64,000 bases of DNA from NCBI RefSeq assembly GCF_000763945.1, contig NZ_JQFJ01000002.1, forward strand, positions 1,116,001 to 1,180,000, given 5' to 3'. The first letter of the stretch is position 1, and the number at the start of each line of letters is the position of its first letter. Below the pieces are notes generated by a model. It ran no database searches. It saw only the letters and a list, made by a program, of their open reading frames with translations, and was not told the origin of the DNA. Both the position numbers and the translations under genes were made by a program. Origin of the DNA: Sphingopyxis sp. MWB1 (GTDB taxonomy: Bacteria; Pseudomonadota; Alphaproteobacteria; Sphingomonadales; Sphingomonadaceae). Of the stretch, positions 49,493 to 57,360 are shown piece by piece.

Positions 49493-52400
49493 TGGTCGTT
49501 TCCCATGGTCTGGAGGAGCGGCGGCTGCGTGCCTCAAGCAGCACGCCGAAAAGGAACAGCAGCGCCAGCACCAACGTCGCGGAGAGCTGATTGCGCAGGC
49601 CAGCTTGCTGCGGCGGGTCCGGAATCACCACCCGTTCAAGGATGCGACCGGTCGGAGCCGGAGCAGGCAATGCCGCCCTCTGTGCGGCGAAAGCAGGGGG
49701 GCTCGGCGCGGCAGCCCGAGCCGCCATTACGCCGTTCAGGCCGACTCCGCGGGGCCCGGCAGTGTCGCTGATGGGGTCATCGAGAGCGGCGCCCCTGTCT
49801 TGCAGCTCACGCAGGCGCCCGGCCAGCGATTGGCGCGTCGCTTCGTCAGCTTGCCAATATCCGCGTGCGATGGCCTCCTGCATACGCGCGATCATCTGCA
49901 TCTGGGCATCGGGATGAACCCGCTCAAAAAAGCGATTGAGGCCCATCCGCCGCGCATCACGCACATAGGTGTCGTGCATGGCCTGCCACTGGTCGGCGCG
50001 CACACTGCCCGGATCGACGACTTGCCAGCCCCAGAGGTTGTTCACGATACCAAGAATCGCATTGGCCCCGGCATAGCCTTCTTTCTGCATCTCCCCGATC
50101 CACTGCGGATTGAGATAGCGCACGCGCAATTCGTCGGAGAGGAAGGAGGCAGCCGTGGTCATGCGCACCTCGCCCCCGCGCATGTCGGTGACATAAAGGG
50201 CAGGCGACCGGACCGTGAGATGCCGGACGGCCAGCGACAACCCGCCCAGATGCTCAAAAGGATGATCGGTCGACAAAAGGCCATGCAGATTGGATGAGCG
50301 GCTCATGACGGCAGCGTCCACATCGCGTAACTGCTCGGCGAAGAGATTGGTGCCTTCGAGCTTCACCCCCCAGTCGCGCGCGCCATAGGCATATTGCATC
50401 CGCTGGAGGAAAGGGTCGGCAAGAGCGCCGTCGTCTTCCCAGCCTGCGGGTCTGCCATCATCGCCGGGCGTAAGGGCGTCGGGAAGGCCCGTTACATAGT
50501 CGCCCGGGGCGTTGGTGAAGATGCGCAGGCGAGAAAGATCGCGCGCACGCTCCGGCTCCACCCCGCGCGCAATCAAGGCTTGCTCAATTTCGCGCGCGCC
50601 AGCGGCGGGGCCGCTCTCCTCTTCAAGATTGGCGAGGCGGTCGATCCCGTCGGCGAGCAGACGCAGAAAGCGATCAAACTGGTCGCGATAGACGCTGCTT
50701 GGCTGCATCACGACATCAATGCGCGGACGGCCAAGCTCCTCCAGCGGCACAATGTCGAGTCGCTCTACCCTGCCCCCGCGATCCCACACCGGGCGCAGTC
50801 CGAGCGCGTGAAGCATCTGCCCTTCCCCGATCCCCAATGTGCGAATGGTTTCGCCTGCGAACACCGAAAAGGCGATCTTGCGCGGCATCGTCCCATGTTT
50901 CGCCACATGGGCCTCGATCATCTGGTCGAGCGCCCGGCCACCCTCTTCATAAGCGGCGCGCGCGGGCACCTTTTCGGCCTCGAAGGCATAGAGGTTGCGC
51001 CCGCTGCGCACCTGCGGATTGCGGATCGGGTCACCGCCTGCACCAGCATGGACAAAGCCGCCGGCCAACCCCACGAGAAGCGCCTCACTCTCGCCCGGAT
51101 CGGCGAGATTGCGCTCATAGCTGGCGGCGAGTTCAATTTGTTCGCGCAGCGCCGGGTCGGCGATTGCGGCGATGTCCCCACCCTCGCGCAGATAATAGGC
51201 GAGGGTTCGATAGGCTTCGCTCTGTCTGATCTCGTCGACGCCCTCCGCAAATGCCTCCTGCGGATCGAGGCCCAGAACGTTCAGATAATCCGGTCCCAGC
51301 TGCTGCATCACCGTGGTCAGGCGGCGGTCGGGCGAGGCAGGCGCACCAAAGACATGGAGACCGAGCGGGATCGACATGCGCGCCAACTGGTGCAGATGAT
51401 CGTGGAGCGCCTGATAATAGCCGGGAAAGTCGCGCGTGATCGCCGCCTCGTCCCAACCCATGTCGGCGTCGAGCCGCGCGCTGTCGGCCTGTCTGACAAT
51501 GGCCTCGGCCACGCGATCGCGCACCGTCCCCGCCTCCAGCTGAGCATATTGATGGATGAGCGCGTGAATATCGCGCAGTTCGTCATAAAGGCCCGACGGG
51601 GCGAAAGCCGGTGTCTGATGGCTGATCGTCACCGCTCGTCCGCGTCGCCGCGCCTGAATCGCCTCGGCGACATTATCCTGAATATAGGGATAGAAAACGG
51701 GCACGTCCCCCACGAGGAGGAAGGGATAATCCCCGGCCCACAGCCCGCGATCCTTGCCGGGGGTCCATTCCTGAGTGCCATGCGTGCCCATGTGAATAAT
51801 CGCATCGGCACGTTGCCCTTCGCGCGCCCAGAGATAGGTCGCCAGATAGCGGTGGTCAGGCGGTGTGACCTTGTCATGATAGGCTCCGCGCGGGTCCCGG
51901 CCACGCGGCGGCTGCGGCAGGATAGCAAGCTTGCCCAGGGCAAGCCGGGGAATGATAAAATCTTCTCCGATCAGCGCCGGGCTGTTCTCGGGCGGCCCCA
52001 GCGCGGCGAGCAGCTCCTCGCGGCGCGCGGCTGGGAGCGTGTCGATCCAAGCCTTGTAGGTCGCAAGCGGCAGGCGCGCGGCAAGGTCGCGGTCGAGCAG
52101 GTCTTGCAGCGTTTCGGGGCGATAAAGCCCGCCCAGCATGGCCTGCCCCGATGTGATCAGCGTGTCGCTTTCCTCCGGCGCCACATCATAGCCCGCAGCT
52201 GCCAGATCCTGCGTAAGCTTTTCGAGGCTGAGCGGCAGATTGAGATTGGATGCGGCGAGATTTTTCTCGCCATGCGGATAATTCCAGAAGAACAGCGCAA
52301 GCCGTTTAGAAGCTGCAGGCGTTTTCCGCAGCGCCACCAGCCGCGCAAGCTTGGCGCTTAGCAGTTCAACCTGTTCAGCAAGAGGAACCGGCGCGCCATC

Positions 52401-53372
52401 TTCGACCGCGCTGAGAACAATGGGGTCGCTAACGCCCCAGGCTTCGGGACCCGTCAGCATGACCGCCGTGGACGTGCCGCCCACCCCCGAAACGCTTTCA
52501 CGCCATTGCGCCGGTCTATTCGATCGGTCGTTGAGGCCTTGGAGAACGGGAATATCGAGCGCCTCAAACTCCGCCTTGCGCGCATCGCCATTCTGCATAT
52601 GCGTGAGGTTGACGAGCGCATGGGCAGCAAGCGGGCGGATCATGCGCGTTATGCCCTCGGGATCGCGATCATCATGCCAGAAGAATATCGGCATCAGCCC
52701 GTGCGCAGCGGCACTTTCTGCCAATGCTTCGACCACTTCGGTCTGCATGTCGCGGATCGCCCCGCTGGAAATGGCAAAGGCGACCACCGGTCGGGCGTGC
52801 CACCCCATTTCTGCTTGCCAGCGCGCAATCTCTTCGGGTGCGGTGAACAGCTGCGGGGCCAGCGGATGATAATAGCCGGTTTCGGGCATGGATTGTGGCG
52901 GCGGCAGATGGTCCAGACTCTCTCCCGCCAAGGCGCGGGGCAAGGCCGCGACAAATGCCTTCAGATTATCGGCCCCGCCCCCGGCATAATAAGCGATCAG
53001 GCGCCGCGCGACGGCGGGAGGCAAGTGGCCAAAGCGCGGCGGCCCGCCACCAATGCTGAGCCAGGGAGCCGATAGGGAATCGAGCGCCCCCACCGCCTGC
53101 TGCGCGGCCGCCATGTCCGACGGGCGCGGCCCGTCGAGGATGAGAAAATCCGCCCCTTCCGCCAGATCAGCCGGTCCCTCATCCCCCTCACCGACCTGGA
53201 CCCATTCGAGCCGATATCCGGCATCGCGCGCCCAGGCCTGCATTGGCTGGAACTTTGCCGGCAGTACAAAGGGCGTGGTCACAACACGCACCAATGGCTG
53301 ATCCGGGCCTTGCTGTGCCGCGAGCCATGAGGGGCACAGCAGCAGCCCGAAAAGCAGAAGCAGACGCAGCAT
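49479..53372 (-). CDS. Membrane-anchored CobN/HmuS-type chelatase
   Basis: This is a 1297-residue homologue of the large cobaltochelatase/Mg-chelatase H subunit. Motifs include HMGTHGTQEWTPGKDRGLW near residue 527 and NLHGLLSTDHPFEHLGGLS. Unlike biosynthetic CobN it begins with a signal peptide (MLRLLLLFGLLLCPSWLAAQ) and ends with a membrane helix (ATLVLALLFLFGVLL, about 1265-1282), so it should be periplasmic and tethered. The same architecture and neighbours (TonB receptor, ExbB-like, DUF2149) occur in the hmuRSTUV heme-uptake locus of Bacteroidetes, where HmuS is linked to metal removal from heme. The substrate here (heme, cobalamin or another metallo-tetrapyrrole) is not determined. Confidence 0.85.
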   Translation of the reverse strand: MLRLLLLFGLLLCPSWLAAQQGPDQPLVRVVTTPFVLPAKFQPMQAWARDAGYRLEWVQVGEGDEGPADLAEGADFLILDGPRPSDMAAAQQAVGALDSLSAPWLSIGGGPPRFGHLPPAVARRLIAYYAGGGADNLKAFVAALPRALAGESLDHLPPPQSMPETGYYHPLAPQLFTAPEEIARWQAEMGWHARPVVAFAISSGAIRDMQTEVVEALAESAAAHGLMPIFFWHDDRDPEGITRMIRPLAAHALVNLTHMQNGDARKAEFEALDIPVLQGLNDRSNRPAQWRESVSGVGGTSTAVMLTGPEAWGVSDPIVLSAVEDGAPVPLAEQVELLSAKLARLVALRKTPAASKRLALFFWNYPHGEKNLAASNLNLPLSLEKLTQDLAAAGYDVAPEESDTLITSGQAMLGGLYRPETLQDLLDRDLAARLPLATYKAWIDTLPAARREELLAALGPPENSPALIGEDFIIPRLALGKLAILPQPPRGRDPRGAYHDKVTPPDHRYLATYLWAREGQRADAIIHMGTHGTQEWTPGKDRGLWAGDYPFLLVGDVPVFYPYIQDNVAEAIQARRRGRAVTISHQTPAFAPSGLYDELRDIHALIHQYAQLEAGTVRDRVAEAIVRQADSARLDADMGWDEAAITRDFPGYYQALHDHLHQLARMSIPLGLHVFGAPASPDRRLTTVMQQLGPDYLNVLGLDPQEAFAEGVDEIRQSEAYRTLAYYLREGGDIAAIADPALREQIELAASYERNLADPGESEALLVGLAGGFVHAGAGGDPIRNPQVRSGRNLYAFEAEKVPARAAYEEGGRALDQMIEAHVAKHGTMPRKIAFSVFAGETIRTLGIGEGQMLHALGLRPVWDRGGRVERLDIVPLEELGRPRIDVVMQPSSVYRDQFDRFLRLLADGIDRLANLEEESGPAAGAREIEQALIARGVEPERARDLSRLRIFTNAPGDYVTGLPDALTPGDDGRPAGWEDDGALADPFLQRMQYAYGARDWGVKLEGTNLFAEQLRDVDAAVMSRSSNLHGLLSTDHPFEHLGGLSLAVRHLTVRSPALYVTDMRGGEVRMTTAASFLSDELRVRYLNPQWIGEMQKEGYAGANAILGIVNNLWGWQVVDPGSVRADQWQAMHDTYVRDARRMGLNRFFERVHPDAQMQMIARMQEAIARGYWQADEATRQSLAGRLRELQDRGAALDDPISDTAGPRGVGLNGVMAARAAAPSPPAFAAQRAALPAPAPTGRILERVVIPDPPQQAGLRNQLSATLVLALLFLFGVLLEARSRRSSRPWETTNARA

Positions 53373-53375
53373 CAC

Positions 53376-55334
53376 TCAGAAAGACACGCCAAGCCCCGCA
53401 AAGACCATACGACCGGGTTCGGCAACGCTGTATAGTGTCGATTCCTCCACCAGACGCTTCTTGAAAATATTATCGACGCCCGCCTTGAGCGTGAGCCTGT
53501 CGCCGAGCTCGTGACTTATATCGAACGACCAGAGATCATAACCGTCGAGACGCTGGGGCAAAGCATTGGCATAGACGGTCTGCTTGCCGATATAACGTCC
53601 GCGAAGGTTGAACTGTGTTGCATCGGTCATCTGCCACGCCATTTGCAGCTTTGCGCTGTGGTTGGGGCGCTCGGCCAATTGCTGATCGGCGGTCAAGTCG
53701 CGCGGATCGAGATAGCTATAGCTTGCGGACAGGGTCAGCGCCTCGACCGGCGAAACCTCGCCGCCAAGTTCGATACCGCGTATGCGCGCCTTGTCGACAT
53801 TTAGATAGGTACGCCGCTCCCGCCCGCGAATGCCGCAAAACTCGACGCATTCGGTCTGCACGAGATTGGAAAGATCATTTTGGAACAGCGTGGCGCCTAG
53901 CTGCCACCCCGTGCCATGATAGGCGACGCCCGCCTCGTAACTCCTGCTCGTTTCCGGCTTGAGATCGGGATTGCCGGTGATGATGAACCGTCCTCCCGCA
54001 GCGACGGTGATATAGCCCGGCGAGAGCTGCTTGAGCGTTGCCGCCTTGAATGCTTCCCCCACACCGCCGCGGATGACCAGACCGTCAACCGGTTCAACCA
54101 CCAGATAAGCACGTGGGCTGGTTTCCCAGCCATAGGCCGGATGATGGTCGAAGCGGCTGCCAAGGGTGAGCATCGCGCCGGGCATTAATTCCCACTCGCT
54201 CTGCACAAAAACGGCATTGTGGTTGACGCTATCTTCGCCTTCGGCGTTGATCGTGGCATCGCGAAGTCGTTCGTTGCGGTGCTCCGCGCCGAGGGTCAGG
54301 CGATTGCTGGCGAAAGGCACGAAGGTGAGCCTGCCGTCGACGACGACGTCGGTTGCCTTGGTGGGAGCGGTCGGCTGCTGCCCCTGATCGCGCTCATTCA
54401 CCCGTTCAAGCACCGAGCGATAGGCGCTCAGATGAACATCGCCCCAGCTCCAGTTTCCGGCATAGCTGGCCAAGGCCCGCGACCGGGTGACATGGTCCTG
54501 ATATTCATAATAGACCGGGTTCGAACCGGAGGTGACGGTAGCGCGGGCGCGATCATCGTCGCTGGCCATGAAACCGAGCTCGATGCGCTGGCCCTCGGCT
54601 GGTTTCCACCAACCGATCACGCTGCCGCTTAAGGCTTTGCGGGCTTCAAGTTCACTTTGCAGTGGGTCTTCTTCGCTTTGCGTGCGATCCCGGCGACGAT
54701 TTTCGCCCCATGCAACAAGGCCGAGTTGTTCGTTGAGCGGCCCGCCGACCAGCGCGGCGACCTGGCTGCTATTGCCGCCCGAACCGTCACGAAAGCTCTG
54801 CAAAGCCAGACCGCTGGCCTCCAGCTTCTCTTCCGGGCGGCGGGTGAGAACATTGATGACCCCGGCCAGCGCCTCCGAGCCATAAAGGGCCGAAAGCGGT
54901 CCGCGTACCACCTCCACCCGGTCGATCGCGATACTCGGCACCCAGCCGAGATTGAAATCGACATGCGCCATGTTGGCACTGGCATCGTTGATGCGCTTGC
55001 CATCCACGAGAGTGAGGACATGCTCGTCCGACATGCCGCGGATCGAAATGCCCCGGCGCGACATGCCCACCGAGTTGATTAACACACCCGGTTCATTCTC
55101 CAGCGCCTCGGCGAGGTCCTGCGCGGGACGCCGGCGCAGATCACCGCCCGACACGATCGAGACGCTGGCCGGAGCTGTCCGGACGTCCGAATTGCTCTGG
55201 GAGGCGGTGACCACAATCGTGGCTTTTGAGAGGTCCCTTTCGGCGTCGCGCCCCGGCGCTATGCCCTGCTCTTCTGCACGTGCGACGGACGAAAAGGTGA
55301 ATGCCGCGCAGGCCAGATATTTGATCGGTTTCAT
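53376..55334 (-). CDS. TonB-dependent outer-membrane receptor, probable tetrapyrrole/metal complex uptake
   Basis: This 652-residue receptor has a signal peptide (LACAAFTFSSVARA), a TonB-box-like segment ATIVVTASQS near residue 40, a plug domain (ISIRGMSDEHVLTLVDGKRI, DRVEVVRGPLSALYGSEALAGVINV) and a beta-barrel ending in aromatic F (GLGVSF). The ECVEFCGIRG cysteine pair and LNVDKARIRGIELGG stretch are typical of CirA/FepA/HmuR-like receptors. It leads the operon, with the chelatase ATG 3 bp after its stop. A 23-bp palindrome sits about 85 bp upstream, suggesting metal-responsive control. Confidence 0.92.
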   Translation of the reverse strand: MKPIKYLACAAFTFSSVARAEEQGIAPGRDAERDLSKATIVVTASQSNSDVRTAPASVSIVSGGDLRRRPAQDLAEALENEPGVLINSVGMSRRGISIRGMSDEHVLTLVDGKRINDASANMAHVDFNLGWVPSIAIDRVEVVRGPLSALYGSEALAGVINVLTRRPEEKLEASGLALQSFRDGSGGNSSQVAALVGGPLNEQLGLVAWGENRRRDRTQSEEDPLQSELEARKALSGSVIGWWKPAEGQRIELGFMASDDDRARATVTSGSNPVYYEYQDHVTRSRALASYAGNWSWGDVHLSAYRSVLERVNERDQGQQPTAPTKATDVVVDGRLTFVPFASNRLTLGAEHRNERLRDATINAEGEDSVNHNAVFVQSEWELMPGAMLTLGSRFDHHPAYGWETSPRAYLVVEPVDGLVIRGGVGEAFKAATLKQLSPGYITVAAGGRFIITGNPDLKPETSRSYEAGVAYHGTGWQLGATLFQNDLSNLVQTECVEFCGIRGRERRTYLNVDKARIRGIELGGEVSPVEALTLSASYSYLDPRDLTADQQLAERPNHSAKLQMAWQMTDATQFNLRGRYIGKQTVYANALPQRLDGYDLWSFDISHELGDRLTLKAGVDNIFKKRLVEESTLYSVAEPGRMVFAGLGVSF

Positions 55335-55417
55335 GAGTCTCTTCGGTTGATCACATTTATTGAAAGGCCGTGGGAACAGCAGCCGCCAGACGGGCGCCGT
55401 TATCGACCTTGATTCTC

Positions 55418-55440
55418 AAAACGTTATAACATCACGTTTC
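55418..55440 (-). promoter_or_regulatory. 23-bp palindrome, putative Zur/Fur-family operator
   Basis: Read on the minus strand it has arms GAAACGT and ACGTTTT around a central GATGTTATA, with the embedded palindrome GTTATAAC. The pattern resembles Zur-box consensus sequences (GAAATGTTATA-N-TATAACATTTC class), matching most positions. It is centred about 95 bp before the receptor start, where a promoter operator is expected. Assignment to Zur over another Fur-family protein is inference. Confidence 0.5.
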
Positions 55441-55793
55441 AATGAAGCAATATTGCAATCTCATGGGATCGACCGGTCTCCCACCTCCGCCATCGCGTAT
55501 TTGCAAAGCAGGGCAGCAGCATAGAATGGATCACCGGGTGCACAGAATCGCAACTGGCTTGCCCTTCCCTTACGGCAGGCTATGCTGTCCGCGCATCGGC
55601 AGCACAGGCGCCAGGTGCCGGGTCGTAAGAAGCCCGCTTGAGAGTGAGACAAGATTGCCATCCTGCCGGGTGGCCGCTGCGCATGTCCAAGCCTTCGGGC
55701 CAAAGGCTGCGGCGTAAGCCTCAAGCTTATTCTTAACACCCGGCTTTCCGCCCCGCGCTATTTTCCCCCGATGCGCGGGAGGCAGACAGGCCG
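55441..55793. other. Divergent intergenic region between receptor and FecI-like sigma factor
   Basis: No gene is supported. A 55-codon minus-strand frame (55563-55730) reads like protein but has no start codon. The right end holds GGGAGG about 12 nt before the sigma-factor ATG. Promoters for both flanking operons should lie in this region and in the adjacent palindrome. Confidence 0.35.
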
Positions 55794-56378
55794 ATGGAAT
55801 TTGATGATGCTCCTAATCACGGCGCGCGCACCCTCGCAGCGAGTGAACCGCTCCCGCCCGAGGATTGGAGAGGATGCCAGCGAGGATCGACATCGGATGC
55901 GAGCTATGCTGCGCATGGTCCCATCCTTGCCCGCTATTTCCGCCGCCGGGTAATGGCCCAGGATGTCGGCGATTTCGTTCAGGAATGTTTTCGCCGTTTC
56001 GCGCAGTACCGCGCCTCGACCTCGGAACCGGTCGACCGGCCAGCGGCCTATCTCACGCGCACCGCGCGCAATCTTGTAGCAGAATGCGCGCGCGCCGGAA
56101 CGCGCCAGCTGCCCGTGAGCCAGATGCCCTTTGACGATAATCTCCATGCCGGGCCCGACCCGCACAGCATGCTGGAAGCCCGCGAAACCATCCGCCAGCT
56201 CGAGGCGGTGATTGCGCGGCTGAAACCCAAGACGCGCACCATATTCCTGATGCACCGACTCGAAGGGCTGAGCTATGCCGAGATTGCAGCGGCACAGGGG
56301 ATGAGTGTGAAGGGCGTGGAAAAACAGATGGCCAAGGCGCTGGGAGCGATCCGGCGGTCGCGGCAGGACGGGCAATGA
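55794..56378 (+). CDS. FecI-like ECF sigma factor
   Basis: This ECF sigma factor of 194 residues has region 2 (HGPILARYFRRRVMAQDVGDFVQECFRRF, about 40-70) and region 4 with a helix-turn-helix (LKPKTRTIFLMHRLEGLSYAEIAAAQ, about 140-170). It overlaps the FecR gene by 4 bp. FecI-type factors transcribe the adjacent TonB-receptor operon when released by FecR. Here the downstream receptor and isopeptidase point to lasso-peptide sensing. Confidence 0.92.
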   Translation: MEFDDAPNHGARTLAASEPLPPEDWRGCQRGSTSDASYAAHGPILARYFRRRVMAQDVGDFVQECFRRFAQYRASTSEPVDRPAAYLTRTARNLVAECARAGTRQLPVSQMPFDDNLHAGPDPHSMLEARETIRQLEAVIARLKPKTRTIFLMHRLEGLSYAEIAAAQGMSVKGVEKQMAKALGAIRRSRQDGQ

Positions 56379-57286
56379 TCGGCCCGCGCAGCGCCGAAGA
56401 CTGGCTCGCGCTGATGGAGGGCCCTGATGCGCCGCGCCACCGCAAGGCCTTTGAAGCCTGGCATAGCGATCCCGCCCACGCCGCTGCCTATGCCGAGCTC
56501 AAGCGGGCGTTCGACCTGTCGCCGCGCCTCTCTGCCGAACGCATCGCGCATCTCGCGCAAGGCCATGATGCCGCCCGCCGAAAAAACCGGCGCCAATGGG
56601 CCGCAGCAGCGGTGGTGGCGCTGGCGCTTTCGGCCGGGCTCGCCTGGACCCTGCTGGCACCTGCGTCTCCGGATGGCCGCCAGTCCCCCGCGGCGATAGC
56701 CCGCGAGCAACGCCTTGAGGATGGCACAAGGGTCGCCCTCGGCGACCAGGCCGTCCTGACGGCGCAATTCACCGCCCAGGCGCGTATCGTGACGATGACG
56801 CAAGGGCGCGCGCGCTTTACCGTCGCGCATGATCGCGCCCGTCCCTTTCGCGTGATCGCCGGCTCCTCGATCACGACCGCGCTGGGTACGATTTTCGAAA
56901 TCGATCTGCATCGCGCCGCCCCGCGCATTCGCTTGATCGAAGGCGCGGTCGAGGTAGCAAGCCGATCGGGCGCGCATCGTGCCCTGCGCCTTGCGCCAGG
57001 GGAAAGCGCCGAAGTCGGCGCCGGGGGCCCGCGACGCATCGCCACCAACCGCGCTGCGCCGCGCGTTGAACTCGACGCCCAGCGCCTCGAGCTCGGCGCG
57101 ATCATCAAGCGCGCCAACCGGCATAATAGCCGCCAGATAGGTCTTGCCGAGCCCGCGCTCGCCCGTCTCAAGGTCAGCGGACGATTTTCCATAGACGATG
57201 GCGAAGCGCTCGCCCGCAAGCTTGCCGCCGCGCTCGACCTCGCGATCGAGGCGGGGCCCCAAGGCCCCATTCTCCGGCAACATTAA
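56375..57286 (+). CDS. FecR-like anti-sigma/sigma regulator
   Basis: This 303-residue inner-membrane regulator has an N-terminal DUF4880-type cytoplasmic part (SAEDWLALMEGPDAPRHR), a single membrane helix (AAAVVALALSAGLAWTLLA, about 78-96), the periplasmic FecR domain (QRLEDGTRVALGDQAVL, ARFTVAHDRARPFRV, GTIFEIDL, IRLIEGAVEV) and a C-terminal STN-like region. It relays occupancy of the STN-TonB receptor to FecI. The gene starts inside the sigma-factor stop. Confidence 0.92.
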   Translation: MIGPRSAEDWLALMEGPDAPRHRKAFEAWHSDPAHAAAYAELKRAFDLSPRLSAERIAHLAQGHDAARRKNRRQWAAAAVVALALSAGLAWTLLAPASPDGRQSPAAIAREQRLEDGTRVALGDQAVLTAQFTAQARIVTMTQGRARFTVAHDRARPFRVIAGSSITTALGTIFEIDLHRAAPRIRLIEGAVEVASRSGAHRALRLAPGESAEVGAGGPRRIATNRAAPRVELDAQRLELGAIIKRANRHNSRQIGLAEPALARLKVSGRFSIDDGEALARKLAAALDLAIEAGPQGPILRQH

Positions 57287-57360
57287 AAAAACGGGGGGTC
57301 AGACGCCCGCGCGTCATCAAGCCACTCTGACAGCCCACCAATGCGGCTGCAAGGGAGGTA

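Noticed and set aside
49479..53372. Reading the chelatase as CobN of aerobic cobalamin biosynthesis
   Set aside because: It has a signal peptide and a C-terminal membrane anchor and lies with an outer-membrane receptor, an ExbB-like and a DUF2149 gene; no CobS/CobT or corrin genes are nearby.
55563..55730. Minus-strand frame reading KLEAYAAAFGPKAWTCAAAT between receptor and sigma factor
   Set aside because: It looks protein-like but has no start codon and stops early; at most a decayed remnant.
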